From positions 1 to 64,000 of the forward strand of contig NZ_JANQIM010000003.1 of assembly GCF_028282165.1 (NCBI RefSeq): 64,000 bases of DNA, in the 5' to 3' direction. The notes under the pieces were generated by a model that was given only the letters and a program-made list of their open reading frames with translations, made no database searches and was not told where the DNA came from. Positions within the stretch are counted from its first letter, which is position 1; every line of letters begins with the position of its first letter. Of this stretch, positions 35,909-46,060 are shown piece after piece. The DNA comes from Winogradskyella sp. GTDB taxonomy: Bacteria; Bacteroidota; Bacteroidia; Flavobacteriales; Flavobacteriaceae. The position numbers were made by a program, and so were the translations under genes.

Positions 35909-38248
35909 TTAGTCTTTTTTGCTCCCATAACCATAATTATAACCATAATTATAGCTATAACCATAAGATTTACTAGCACCAACACTATTGATTACATAGG
36001 CCATATTTTTAAGTTTTCCAGTTTCGTGGAGTTCTTTAGAATATTTTAATAGATTTTTTTCTGTATAATTTGCCCTTACTAGATAAATTGTAGCATCTGC
36101 CAATTGAGAAATCAACATTGTATCCGTAACCAAAATCGTAGGTGCAGTATCGACAACGACATAATCATAGACTTTTCTGGCCTCTTCAATAAGTTTTTTA
36201 AAACGTCCGTTAGTCAATAAATGTGCAGGATTAGGCGGAATACTTCCAGATAAAATGATATGATGGTTAGGATGCTTATCAAAACCACTAATCAATGCAT
36301 CCTTCCAATCGAAATCAATATCGTGGAGATAGTTAGAAAGGCCTGGTTTTTGTTTGTCTTCACTTATATGTGTATGAATTTGCGGGTTTCTTAAATCTGC
36401 TCCTATAAGCAATACACTTTTGTTTATACTTGAAAGTGCTAGAGACAGATTAAGGCTTACATAGGTTTTCCCTTCACCTTTAATAGTGGATGTACAATAA
36501 ACTACCTTTCCCACTTTGTTTTCATTCCCAATAGGCAATATATAATCTACATTAGAACTCAAAATCCTAAACGACTCAGCTAATGGTGAGCGGTCATTTG
36601 GATCCTTAAAAATGATATTCTTAGTCTTTTTTAGATTAGGGATCTCACCTATTACTGGAACTTGAGAAGATACTTTAATAATATCTTCTTTGCTATGAAG
36701 TTTAGTGTCTAACATAAACATGAAGTACAAAATACCAAAGGGAATCAACAATCCTCCTAGTAAAGCACCTGCATAAACAATATTGGATTTTGGTGAAATA
36801 GGTTTAGACCCTGATAAAGCATTCTCGACAACTTTTATAGAAGGCTCTGTGATAGCTAGATTTATAGCAGCTTCTTCTCGTTTTTGAAGTAATAACAAGT
36901 ATAGGCTCTCTTTTATTTTCTGTTGTCTCTGGATAGCTTTGAACAATCGTTCTTGCTCTGGTATCTGGGAAACTCGCCCCGCAAATTTTTGGTTTCTGTT
37001 CTCCAATTGGTCTAAAGAAGACTCCAATTGATCGGTATAATTTCTTAATGACCTATTTATGTTAGTCTTTAAACCTTCTACTTGTTGTTTTACCAACCTT
37101 ACACTTGGGTTATTAGAACCTCCACTTGCACTGAGTCTGTCCCTATTGATTACAGCTAAATTATATTCACTTATAAGTGCATTAATACCATTGTTATCTA
37201 TACCAATATTAGCTGGGAGCAAATCGGATTCCGAATTTGTATTCAATGCGTTTTCCAATAATTTAGAAATCGTAAGTTGGTTTTTTAATTTAAAAAGAGC
37301 TTCTTCTGATTGCGCACGTTGTTCGAGACCTAATTCAGCATCAGTTGCTATATCAACAATGTTGTTTTTTTCCTTGAAGACCTCTTGATCAATCTCGATC
37401 GAGTCTAACTCCTCTGCCAAAAAAACAAACCGCTCATCAATAAAGTCTAGTGTGCGTTTAGAAACTAATTGCCTATCATTAATACCATCGTCATTAAAAA
37501 CATCCATTAAGGTGTTCAATATGCTTTCTGATAGCTTGGCACTTTCACCTTTTATACTAATCTTAAGTAAATCACTTTGTTCACCGATAGCTTCTACCTT
37601 TATCTTACTCTTTAGTGCCAAAGCTTCATTTTTAATGGGCCTAAAAGATATAATATATGTTGTATTGATAAGTTCTTTTCTTGCTATGTCGCTAATCATA
37701 ACATCAAAAGGTAAACGATGAGCTTTGTCTTTCGTTGAAAAACTTGCAAACGAGAATACTTTTTCAGTTAATAAATTAGTAATCTCGAGATCTTTATCTG
37801 AAATTCTGATTTTGTAAGATAAATTTCGAACAATACTGTCCGGTACTATAATCTGTTCAAAATCAAAAGGAAGCATATCTATTTGTGAGGTTTGAATAGT
37901 TCCCTCTTCATAAAAGCTAGTATTTAAATTTAACTCTCTGACTACACGATTCATAATGAGATAGGAAGTCAAAATTTCTATCTCATTTTCCAGGTTTATA
38001 TTAGTACGCTTAAATATAAATGCTGAAGTGGGCAATTCGAGCCCTTCCGATTCGTCTAAAATTTTAATTTTAGCATAGGTTTCATAAATGCGTGGTGAGA
38101 ACCTTAAATACACATATGCACTAAAAAGTGCTACTACTAACATTAGAATAAACCAAGGCCAGTAACGCAAATAACGTCTAAACTCTTGTTTAAGATCTAA
38201 ACTGTCCTCATCGTTTAGGACAAAATTATTCTGAAACTGATTCTCCAT
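35909..38248 (-). CDS. Wzc-like polysaccharide co-polymerase / tyrosine autokinase
   Basis: Wzz N-term, VVYCTSTIKGEGKTYVSLNLSLAL Walker A, VLLIGADLRNPQIH, DYVVVDTAPT, Tyr-rich C-terminus GYSYNYGYNYGYGSKKD. Confidence 0.93.
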   Translation of the reverse strand: MENQFQNNFVLNDEDSLDLKQEFRRYLRYWPWFILMLVVALFSAYVYLRFSPRIYETYAKIKILDESEGLELPTSAFIFKRTNINLENEIEILTSYLIMNRVVRELNLNTSFYEEGTIQTSQIDMLPFDFEQIIVPDSIVRNLSYKIRISDKDLEITNLLTEKVFSFASFSTKDKAHRLPFDVMISDIARKELINTTYIISFRPIKNEALALKSKIKVEAIGEQSDLLKISIKGESAKLSESILNTLMDVFNDDGINDRQLVSKRTLDFIDERFVFLAEELDSIEIDQEVFKEKNNIVDIATDAELGLEQRAQSEEALFKLKNQLTISKLLENALNTNSESDLLPANIGIDNNGINALISEYNLAVINRDRLSASGGSNNPSVRLVKQQVEGLKTNINRSLRNYTDQLESSLDQLENRNQKFAGRVSQIPEQERLFKAIQRQQKIKESLYLLLLQKREEAAINLAITEPSIKVVENALSGSKPISPKSNIVYAGALLGGLLIPFGILYFMFMLDTKLHSKEDIIKVSSQVPVIGEIPNLKKTKNIIFKDPNDRSPLAESFRILSSNVDYILPIGNENKVGKVVYCTSTIKGEGKTYVSLNLSLALSSINKSVLLIGADLRNPQIHTHISEDKQKPGLSNYLHDIDFDWKDALISGFDKHPNHHIILSGSIPPNPAHLLTNGRFKKLIEEARKVYDYVVVDTAPTILVTDTMLISQLADATIYLVRANYTEKNLLKYSKELHETGKLKNMAYVINSVGASKSYGYSYNYGYNYGYGSKKD

Positions 38249-38252
38249 TAGG

Positions 38253-39014
38253 TTATCTTGTCAATAAAATAGTTACACTCAAAGCTAACGATGCTATAGT
38301 TAATACTGTTCCAATATTACCAATGAAGCCAGCATTTTTAACTCTAGGATCGTTAGGATTTACCACGATTACATCGTTTGGCTTAATAAAATAAAATTCT
38401 CCATCCATAAAGGAAGTAGATGTTAAGTCAATATGGGTAATTTTTCTTATGCCGTCTACTTCTCTTGTGATAAGGATATCATCACGCTTTCCATTTATGG
38501 TCAAATCCCCCGCATAACCTAAGGCCTGAAGTATAGTAATATTTTGTTCAGTAAAGGTATAGGTTCCCGGTTGATTAACCTCTCCCAATACAGTTACTTT
38601 AGCATTGATAAGTCTTACATTTACTGTAGGATTGACCAAATGGCCCTCTGAAATTAACTTGTTTTTGATAACTTCTCTTAGTTGATCGGTAGTGAGACCA
38701 GAAGTAGATATTTCACCTAAAACAGGAAATTCTATAGTATTTTCTAGAGATACCAAATAACCATCTAATTGTAAAATTTGGATATTTTGTGGCAGCACAC
38801 CTTGAGTACTATTCTTATTATAAGGTAAAGCGGCTTCTGGTGCCATGCTTTCAACAGTTATTTTAAGGATATCGTTAGGTTGTATAGCAGAGCTTTCATA
38901 GTTCACTGCCCCTGAGCCATTTGTCATTGCATCTTGCATGTAGAGCACTTCTTTCTTGGTTGCGCACGATACTGCTAACACAAATACAAGAAAAATAATA
39001 AATTTAGGATTCAT
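38253..39014 (-). CDS. Wza-like polysaccharide export lipoprotein
   Basis: VFVLAVSCATKKEVLYMQD lipobox; LQLDGYLVSLENTIEFPVLGEISTSGLT; VTVLGEVNQPGTYTF; SLBB-like. Confidence 0.92.
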   Translation of the reverse strand: MNPKFIIFLVFVLAVSCATKKEVLYMQDAMTNGSGAVNYESSAIQPNDILKITVESMAPEAALPYNKNSTQGVLPQNIQILQLDGYLVSLENTIEFPVLGEISTSGLTTDQLREVIKNKLISEGHLVNPTVNVRLINAKVTVLGEVNQPGTYTFTEQNITILQALGYAGDLTINGKRDDILITREVDGIRKITHIDLTSTSFMDGEFYFIKPNDVIVVNPNDPRVKNAGFIGNIGTVLTIASLALSVTILLTR

Positions 39015-39104
39015 TAAGATTAATTATAAGTAAAGCAAATATAACGGCATTTAAAAGACTTGCAAAAGCATTCACGTGATTTAAACCACAAATAGATTTA
39101 AATT

Positions 39105-40196
39105 TCAACCTGGCAATATTTTTTTAATTAAAAAGGGTATCATGTAAAGACCCGAGCCATAAAGCAATAAGCAAATAATTTGGGTATTTAAATTAAGGTG
39201 TAAAAGATTAAATGCAATACAAATAATAATAACGTTGATACCAGAAATTAAAATGGTAGTCATTAAATGACTATAACCTATTCTAATAAACTTATGGTGA
39301 ATATGATTTTTATCTGCTTTAAATGGACTTGTCTTGTGGATTACGATTCTAATAAAAAAGATCCTAAGGGTATCTATTAAAGGGTAGAATAACAATGCAA
39401 ATGCCAATGCAGGAGAAGCTCTATAGTAACTTGACGACTCATCAATTTGCGCCATATTTATAAAACTAATTGTAAAAAAAGCCAATAAAAATCCTACGAT
39501 CATAGAGCCAGTATCGCCCATAAATATTTTCTTGGTTTCTGAAAAATTCCATCTTAAAAAAGCTAATAGAGCGCCAGCAAGTGCTACAGAAATAGTTGCC
39601 AGACTTATAGAATCATTCCTTACAAATAAAATAGCGAATACGATACAGGCAGATAGAGCTATAGTACCTGCCAATCCATCTACACCATCAATAAGGTTAT
39701 AAGCATTGATAATTAACACATAAACAAAAAGCGTAAACACGATTGAAAACCAATATGGCAATTCATTAATGTCTAAAATATCAGAAAAACTTATAATTCG
39801 GGTATCAGTAAAGAATATTAATAATAATGCTGTAATTAATTGTCCGGAAAATTTTCTTCCTGGTGCCAAAACAGTTAAATCGTCCTTAAGTCCCAGAAAA
39901 AAAAGTATGGTTAACCCACCCATGGATAAAAGCAAAATCTTAGTATTTAAATACGCTCCAACTAATGTAATAACTACAACTAGACTAATAAATATGCCTA
40001 CACCACCGAAAGTAGGTGTTCTTTTACTATGAACACTTCTTACATCTGGCTCGTCCATTAAATGCTTTGTATGTGAAATGAAAAGAATCGTCGGGAATGT
40101 TCTATAGGCGATGTAAAATGACAATAAAAATGCGCCTATTAGCCAAAATTCTAAGTGATCTTTAGGAGAAAAATTATCAAGTAATGTTTTAATCAT
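39105..40196 (-). CDS. WecA/TagO/MraY-family undecaprenyl-phosphate glycosyl-1-phosphate transferase
   Basis: HSKRTPTFGGVGIFIS, GLKDDLTVLAPGRKFSGQL, NAYNLIDGVDGLAGTIAL, FMGDTGSMIVGFLLA, KNHIHHKFI. Confidence 0.93.
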   Translation of the reverse strand: MIKTLLDNFSPKDHLEFWLIGAFLLSFYIAYRTFPTILFISHTKHLMDEPDVRSVHSKRTPTFGGVGIFISLVVVITLVGAYLNTKILLLSMGGLTILFFLGLKDDLTVLAPGRKFSGQLITALLLIFFTDTRIISFSDILDINELPYWFSIVFTLFVYVLIINAYNLIDGVDGLAGTIALSACIVFAILFVRNDSISLATISVALAGALLAFLRWNFSETKKIFMGDTGSMIVGFLLAFFTISFINMAQIDESSSYYRASPALAFALLFYPLIDTLRIFFIRIVIHKTSPFKADKNHIHHKFIRIGYSHLMTTILISGINVIIICIAFNLLHLNLNTQIICLLLYGSGLYMIPFLIKKILPG

Positions 40197-40634
40197 ATAA
40201 TTTGATTTTAAAACATCTTAGTGAAATGATTAATATACAAAAAATATAAACGAAGTCTAAGAGTGTTTTGCAAAGTAACTACTTTGATGTTATGTTAGTG
40301 TTAAGTCTTAAATATGGGATATCATTCTTCTTCTTAAGGTTTTATCTTTTGATTATTCTAGGGAATTTTAAATTGTTCAAAAAAGCTATGCGATATATTT
40401 TCCTCATAATATTGTTTTGTTTTTTACAAACGATATGCAACAGTTTATTCTAATTTTTAGCTAAATATGGATAAACTATTTTTAGGAAATTTAATCTTTA
40501 TACCACAAAAATTATTACTCAAAACTCCTAGCCTTTTTAGCCGATAAAAATAGATATTTGGTTCTAAAAACAGCCATATTAGAAACTAAAATCGTTAAAA
40601 TACAAGTTTATTTCCGACATTTATGTCTCCTTAT

Positions 40635-41345
40635 TCATCCTAAAACTTTGGTTTTAAGTACTTCAAAAATAAAACTTGGTGTAGAAACTAGGTTTCGCTT
40701 GGCCAAACGTCTTGGTTCCTTTAAAAAACGAGGTAGCCACTCCAAACCTAACGAAATCCAAAATTGACTACTGCGTTTTATGTTTCCTGCATAAAAATCG
40801 AATACCGCCCCTATAGAACAAATTGTTGTTGCTTCAAGTCTGTTTTTATTATTATGCACCCATTTTTCTTGTTTAGGAGCTGTCATGCCCACAAAAAGGA
40901 CATCTGGCCTTAATTTATTGACTTCATCACACATTTGCATTGATTCTTCTTCGGTAAAACTTGGCCTATAGGGTGGTGAGTAACTCTTTACTTTAACATT
41001 GGGGTAATCAACAGAAAGCTTATTTTCAATTTTTGACAGTGTTTCTTCAGATGCGCCTAAGAAGAAACAACTGCCTGATGTTTCATTCAAATGGTTCATA
41101 AGAAATATAAATAAATCGTAACCCGCTATTCTATTGATCTTTCTTCCATTTAAAACACGTTCTGCCCATACAATCCCAATACCATCGGGTAAAAGCACAT
41201 CGGATTCCTTAAGTGCTTTCATAAATTCATCATCTTTCTTAGCGGTACAATAGCTATGTGGGTTGATGGTATTAATTGTTTTTGTGCTCTTTAAATCCAA
41301 AACGTCTAACGAATCGCTGTATATATCATATCCTAATAGTGCCAT
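40635..41345 (-). CDS. WecG/TagA/CpsF-family glycosyltransferase
   Basis: VLLPDGIGIVWAERVLNG, CFFLGASEETLSKIE, VLFVGMTAPKQEKWVHNNK, CSIGAVFDFYAGNIKRSSQFWISLGLEWLPRFLKEPRRLAKRNL. Confidence 0.92.
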   Translation of the reverse strand: MALLGYDIYSDSLDVLDLKSTKTINTINPHSYCTAKKDDEFMKALKESDVLLPDGIGIVWAERVLNGRKINRIAGYDLFIFLMNHLNETSGSCFFLGASEETLSKIENKLSVDYPNVKVKSYSPPYRPSFTEEESMQMCDEVNKLRPDVLFVGMTAPKQEKWVHNNKNRLEATTICSIGAVFDFYAGNIKRSSQFWISLGLEWLPRFLKEPRRLAKRNLVSTPSFIFEVLKTKVLG

Positions 41346-41349
41346 TTAA

Positions 41350-42234
41350 TTACCTGGTTTTTAAAAATGAAATAAGTTGGTCTGTAATTTTCTTTTGTCC
41401 TTGTGGATTTAAATGAATCGGATCGAAAAATAATTCGTATCTATGAGACCATGGTTCTTGAAAATTTAGAAAAGTAATATCGCCGTTTGTTTGACTTTTA
41501 AATATTTGAATGGTTTCATCAAATTCCTCTTTTTGAATGGTTTCTAACATGTCTATTGTAGGGACATAAAGCAATACTACCTTAATATCATTAGCCATTA
41601 ATAGCGCCATAGTTTCCTTAAAGACCGTAATATTGGCTTCATTGTTTGCGATTTTTCTATAGTTCCCCTTGTCAATTTCCATCTTTAATTTTAAAGTATC
41701 CAATTCACCAAATTTAAGGTTGTCCCATTTATTAAAATAGCCACGCACCGCACCTGCCAAAAGAAGTTCGTTATAACGACTAGACTTAATGTGCTTCTTG
41801 GTTAGATACTCTAACTTCTCGGAATTATTGTAGACATATTCATCAATATTAGGACTATCTAAAAAAGGATAAAATAATTTGTATGAATTATCACTTAAGC
41901 CCTCTCCTGTAAAGGTCCATGCATCTACTCCATAAATAACGGTTTTTAAGTTAGGGTTTTCATCTATTAATTGTCTCACCATAACTAACCTATCATTAAC
42001 ATTTACACCTTCTCTCGTATATTTAGAAATTCCTTTATCCAGTGCTTTCTCTAAACGGACCTTATCTAATCCAAGCATCAAATGAGAATGCCCGACTAGG
42101 GCAATTTCATTAGGCTCATCAATTCCATAATATTGATTTAACCCTTTGATTAAAACCTTGTGTAATACTTGGTCACCAGTAATAAACAAGCCTAAAAACA
42201 AAACAATATAAAGCGCAAAGGATTTTTTAGACAT
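41350..42234 (-). CDS. SGNH-like / AlgJ-AlgX-DltD-like accessory protein of polysaccharide O-acylation
   Basis: IALVGHSHLMLGLDKVRLEKAL; C-terminal FDPIHLNPQGQKKITDQ (SGNH block V-like DxxH); next to MBOAT gene. Confidence 0.6.
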   Translation of the reverse strand: MSKKSFALYIVLFLGLFITGDQVLHKVLIKGLNQYYGIDEPNEIALVGHSHLMLGLDKVRLEKALDKGISKYTREGVNVNDRLVMVRQLIDENPNLKTVIYGVDAWTFTGEGLSDNSYKLFYPFLDSPNIDEYVYNNSEKLEYLTKKHIKSSRYNELLLAGAVRGYFNKWDNLKFGELDTLKLKMEIDKGNYRKIANNEANITVFKETMALLMANDIKVVLLYVPTIDMLETIQKEEFDETIQIFKSQTNGDITFLNFQEPWSHRYELFFDPIHLNPQGQKKITDQLISFLKTR

Positions 42235-42239
42235 ATCGA

Positions 42240-43673
42240 TTAAAATTGAAAATAGATAAAAGCATTAGAACTTACACCTAGCATAGAGACAGATAGTAAG
42301 AGAAAAACATACCATAGCAATTGACCTATAGAGTGTATTTTGGACTTAGAAAAATACAATGAAACCACTTTATTATATTGTAGAATCTGCACAAAAACGA
42401 GAACTATAATTAAAAGTATGCAAAGCACAAAAGATACGGTAGATGCTCCTAAGTATAAATTTCCGCTCCAATCGAAAATAAGTTTATTACTTATAATGTA
42501 GGCATCTGAAATACTGGAGGCTCTAAAAAATATCCAGGCATAGCAAACTAATATAAATACAACAATCATCTTAGAGATTCTGTACCCGTTAAATTGTTTT
42601 ATCCGAGTTTGTTTAGCCCAATTAAGTACTTTATCACCCCAGCTTTCAATAACATAATATAAGGCATGCAAGAAACCCCAAATGATAAAGGTCCAATTTG
42701 CTCCATGCCAAAATCCACTTACCAAGAACACAATAAAAATATTTAATAACCATCTTGAATATACGACCCTATTTCCACCGAGTGGTTTATATAAATAATC
42801 TGAAAACCAAGTAGACAAAGAAATATGCCATCTTCTCCAAAACTCGGCTATAGATCTTGAGAGATAAGGGAGATTAAAATTTTGCATAAGATTAAATCCC
42901 AATATTTTGGCGGTCCCTATGGCCATATCCGAATATCCACTAAAATCACAGTAAATTTGAATTGCAAAAAATAGCGTTGCTACCGCAAGTGTAGGCCCAT
43001 TATATACATCGGGATTCTCATATATTCTATCTACATAAATAGCCAACCTATCTGCTATAACTACTTTTTTAAACAGACCCCAAATAAACAGCTTTGAGCC
43101 CTCAATAAAATCATGCCTGTTAAAGTTATGCTTCTCTCTAAATTGTCCCAATAAATTTGACGAACGCTCTATCGGACCTGCAACAAGTTGAGGAAAAAAA
43201 GCGACAAAGACTGCAAAATTAACCACATTGTGTTCGACTTTTGTCTTGCCAAAATATACATCTAACGAGTAGCTTAAAGCTTGAAAAGTAAAAAAGGATA
43301 TACCTACTGGTAAGATAACCTCGAGCAAGGTCAACCTGGATTGTGAGTCAAAAATTTCCGAGACATTATTAATATTGCCTATGAAGAAATTTGCATATTT
43401 TAAATACAATAAAGGAATTAGGGATAAAACAATAGACAGCCAAAGGTAATTTCGTTTCTTTTTTATTGTTTTTGATTCATTAATCTTAAGACCACCATAA
43501 TAGTTAACGAGAGTGACGCCCAGCATTACGAAAGCGAAATCCCATCGCCAAGAAATATAAAATATATAAGAACTAATAAGTAATAATGACGACCTGTATT
43601 TATAAGGTAAATTAAAGTACAGTAGGCAAGTACTAATAAATAAACCGATAAACTCCCATGAATTAAATAGCAT
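42240..43673 (-). CDS. MBOAT-family O-acyltransferase (AlgI-like)
   Basis: LPVGISFFTFQALSYSLDVYFGKTKVE, FFPQLVAGPIERSSNLLGQF, YSDMAIGTAKILGFNLMQNFNLPYLSRSIAEFWRRWHISLSTWFSDYLYKPLGGNR, GFWHGANWTFIIWG. Confidence 0.94.
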   Translation of the reverse strand: MLFNSWEFIGLFISTCLLYFNLPYKYRSSLLLISSYIFYISWRWDFAFVMLGVTLVNYYGGLKINESKTIKKKRNYLWLSIVLSLIPLLYLKYANFFIGNINNVSEIFDSQSRLTLLEVILPVGISFFTFQALSYSLDVYFGKTKVEHNVVNFAVFVAFFPQLVAGPIERSSNLLGQFREKHNFNRHDFIEGSKLFIWGLFKKVVIADRLAIYVDRIYENPDVYNGPTLAVATLFFAIQIYCDFSGYSDMAIGTAKILGFNLMQNFNLPYLSRSIAEFWRRWHISLSTWFSDYLYKPLGGNRVVYSRWLLNIFIVFLVSGFWHGANWTFIIWGFLHALYYVIESWGDKVLNWAKQTRIKQFNGYRISKMIVVFILVCYAWIFFRASSISDAYIISNKLIFDWSGNLYLGASTVSFVLCILLIIVLVFVQILQYNKVVSLYFSKSKIHSIGQLLWYVFLLLSVSMLGVSSNAFIYFQF

Positions 43674-43678
43674 ATGTA

Positions 43679-44842
43679 TTAAATCACGCTTTTATAAACA
43701 TTCAACAAATTGTTATATACACTTTTTTCAGTATACAAGGCATTGGCTTTTTCTAAGCCAGCCAATCCATACTTTTTACACAACGATTTATCATAATATA
43801 GTTGGTTAATTGCCTGTGCTAATGCTTCAGCATCACCAGGGGGCACTAGCAATCCATTTTCCTTATGGTCAATTATTGATGCCATCGCTCCCAGATCACT
43901 AGTTATTACAGGTTTTCCGTGCTTCATAGCTCTAGTAATAACATTTGGAAAACCTTCATACCATTTACCTGGCACAACAATAACTCTTGAATTACTGTAT
44001 AATTGATCTAGCTTATTGCCCGAAACAAATCCCATCCATTCTACATTAGAAGAAGACGATTCTTTAAGTAGCTGATAGTCTTTAGAGTAACTACCAATCA
44101 CCTTAAACCCAATATCAGGCAATTGCCTGGCCGCTTCAATGAACTCTCGTATACCTTTCTCTTCGCTTACTCTACCTACATAAGAAACCATAGGCTCTCC
44201 CTCGTTTTCAAAATTCTGTATTATTTTTGGGGTGAGGCCAGGAACTATCACTAATTTCTCGGATGGTATACCGTTTTCAATAAATTTCTGTTTTTGAAAC
44301 TCTGATTGAACGATATAGGCATCAACAATTTTGGTGATTCCCCAATACTTTCTTGCTATAAAATTTCTTAAGGCATAACCTAGGCTTTTAAACCTATTAT
44401 TTTCACAATTCTTAATTACACAGTTTAGCTCTCTTACACCAGACAGACATTGCTCACAAATATTTCCTTTACCGTCCAAGTGTAACCCGGTTGGGCAAAA
44501 AAGCCTGTAATTTGGACATCTCATTACAATAGGAATTTTTAGCTTTTTTCCTAATCTAATGACAGCAGGAGAAATAAATGGATATACATTTTGAATTTGA
44601 ATAATATCGGGCTGAAAATCTAATATTTTCTTTTTTAATTGTTTTACCGCTGTTGGATTATATACCCCCAAAAGAAATGCGGCTATTTTCATTTTAAAAG
44701 AGTTATTTATGATATCAGAACTTTTTCTGTACCATTCCACAACGTGACCGTTTTTTGCTAATAAATCTGCCAGCCCTTGAGACGCATGCTCTTCGCCACT
44801 ATTATTGCTTGCGTAATTGTTGTGTACAAATAAGATTTTCAA
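43679..44842 (-). CDS. Family 4-like glycosyltransferase
   Basis: SYVGRVSEEKGIREFIEAARQLPDI, YEGFPNVITRAMKHGKPVITSDLGAM, GLLVPPGDAEALAQAI. Confidence 0.92.
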   Translation of the reverse strand: MKILFVHNNYASNNSGEEHASQGLADLLAKNGHVVEWYRKSSDIINNSFKMKIAAFLLGVYNPTAVKQLKKKILDFQPDIIQIQNVYPFISPAVIRLGKKLKIPIVMRCPNYRLFCPTGLHLDGKGNICEQCLSGVRELNCVIKNCENNRFKSLGYALRNFIARKYWGITKIVDAYIVQSEFQKQKFIENGIPSEKLVIVPGLTPKIIQNFENEGEPMVSYVGRVSEEKGIREFIEAARQLPDIGFKVIGSYSKDYQLLKESSSSNVEWMGFVSGNKLDQLYSNSRVIVVPGKWYEGFPNVITRAMKHGKPVITSDLGAMASIIDHKENGLLVPPGDAEALAQAINQLYYDKSLCKKYGLAGLEKANALYTEKSVYNNLLNVYKSVI

Positions 44843-46059
44843 CTTACTTTTTTTGAGGTTATTTTTAAATTAATGAATTTATATCTCAAACCAAGAATTA
44901 AGGTTAATAAAAACACACTTGGTATCCAAGCTCCATAAACCCTACTTCCAATTCCAGGTGCTGCCATATTAATGACAAATACCATAATGGTTGTGCTCAT
45001 AATAGCGGGCAACCATTTTTTTCTTGGAAAGACTTTACTAAAGGAGTTTTTAATAGTATATAAAAAATATATCAAAATTAACATAAAACCAAGTATCCCG
45101 TTATTTACAAAAGCCGACATAAAACTATTATGAGAATTAATAGCTCCTTCCCAAGCAGAGCTTGCCAATAAATCAACTTCTCCAGCAACAAACCCATGGC
45201 CTAAAAAAGGCTTTTTTAAACCTTCTTTATATAAGTAGGACCATATTTGGTTTCGCCCCGAAGAATCTTCCAAACCAATAGAATCCCTGCCATAATAAAC
45301 CGTATTTAACAATAAGTCTTCTAAGCCCAGATACATGTATGACAACAAAACAATAAATGCAATAAAACCAAAATAAAATTTGTATTTAAAATCACTAAAA
45401 AGTAAAGCAATCAACCCAGCAGAAATACCAAAATAAATTTTATTGGATACCCCTAAAATTGCAAATGACAACATTAAAATTTTCAGAATCTTGTTCTTTG
45501 TTAAAAAAAGAAACAGAAAAAAGAATAATGGAAAAAATAATCTACTAGCGGTGAAAGGTAGTGCTAAAAAGTCCAAACCGACCATTTTAACATTGAATAA
45601 TATATCAACCACTAAATTCCACACCGCATAGAATATTGCCCATCTTAATATGTCTTCTGGTCCATATTTCGAAATTAATATAAAAACTATAGCATGTATG
45701 ATAACTAAAAATGATAAATTCTCAATCGCTCTAAACACTGACAGCGATGGGTTAGAACTCCATAAAGCGCTGATAAATCCTAGAATAATAAAAAGGAATA
45801 AGAATAATGATGGCCCCTTTAAAATAAATGCTTTAAATGCCCTTTTGCCTTTATTAACAAAAAATATAAAACCAAAAAAAAGGCATAATAAAACATAGAT
45901 AATCTGTATGCTAGCAGATACATCAACTTCTGCTGCTTGGGACATTGATCTTTTTCTTGTAATTATCAATAGCAGGATTGGATATAATAGTAATAACACA
46001 CCAGGCATCCCAGCACCCCAAAACAGTTTATTTAATAAGCGTAAGTATCTCATTAACAA
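44839..46059 (-). CDS. O-antigen polymerase/ligase-like membrane protein (Wzy)
   Basis: Polytopic; SALWSSNPSLSVFRAIENL, HNSFMSAFVNNGILGFMLILIYFL. Confidence 0.75.
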   Translation of the reverse strand: MLMRYLRLLNKLFWGAGMPGVLLLLYPILLLIITRKRSMSQAAEVDVSASIQIIYVLLCLFFGFIFFVNKGKRAFKAFILKGPSLFLFLFIILGFISALWSSNPSLSVFRAIENLSFLVIIHAIVFILISKYGPEDILRWAIFYAVWNLVVDILFNVKMVGLDFLALPFTASRLFFPLFFFLFLFLTKNKILKILMLSFAILGVSNKIYFGISAGLIALLFSDFKYKFYFGFIAFIVLLSYMYLGLEDLLLNTVYYGRDSIGLEDSSGRNQIWSYLYKEGLKKPFLGHGFVAGEVDLLASSAWEGAINSHNSFMSAFVNNGILGFMLILIYFLYTIKNSFSKVFPRKKWLPAIMSTTIMVFVINMAAPGIGSRVYGAWIPSVFLLTLILGLRYKFINLKITSKKVS

Positions 46060-46060
46060 A

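Noticed and set aside
37059-37721. Plus-strand ORFs of 109 and 89 aa in the Wzc-like gene
   Set aside because: Antisense shadows of a well-supported CDS.
40268-40453. 61-aa ORF between WecA-like and WecG-like genes
   Set aside because: Hydrophobic low-complexity translation in AT-rich spacer on the strand opposite the operon; not supported.
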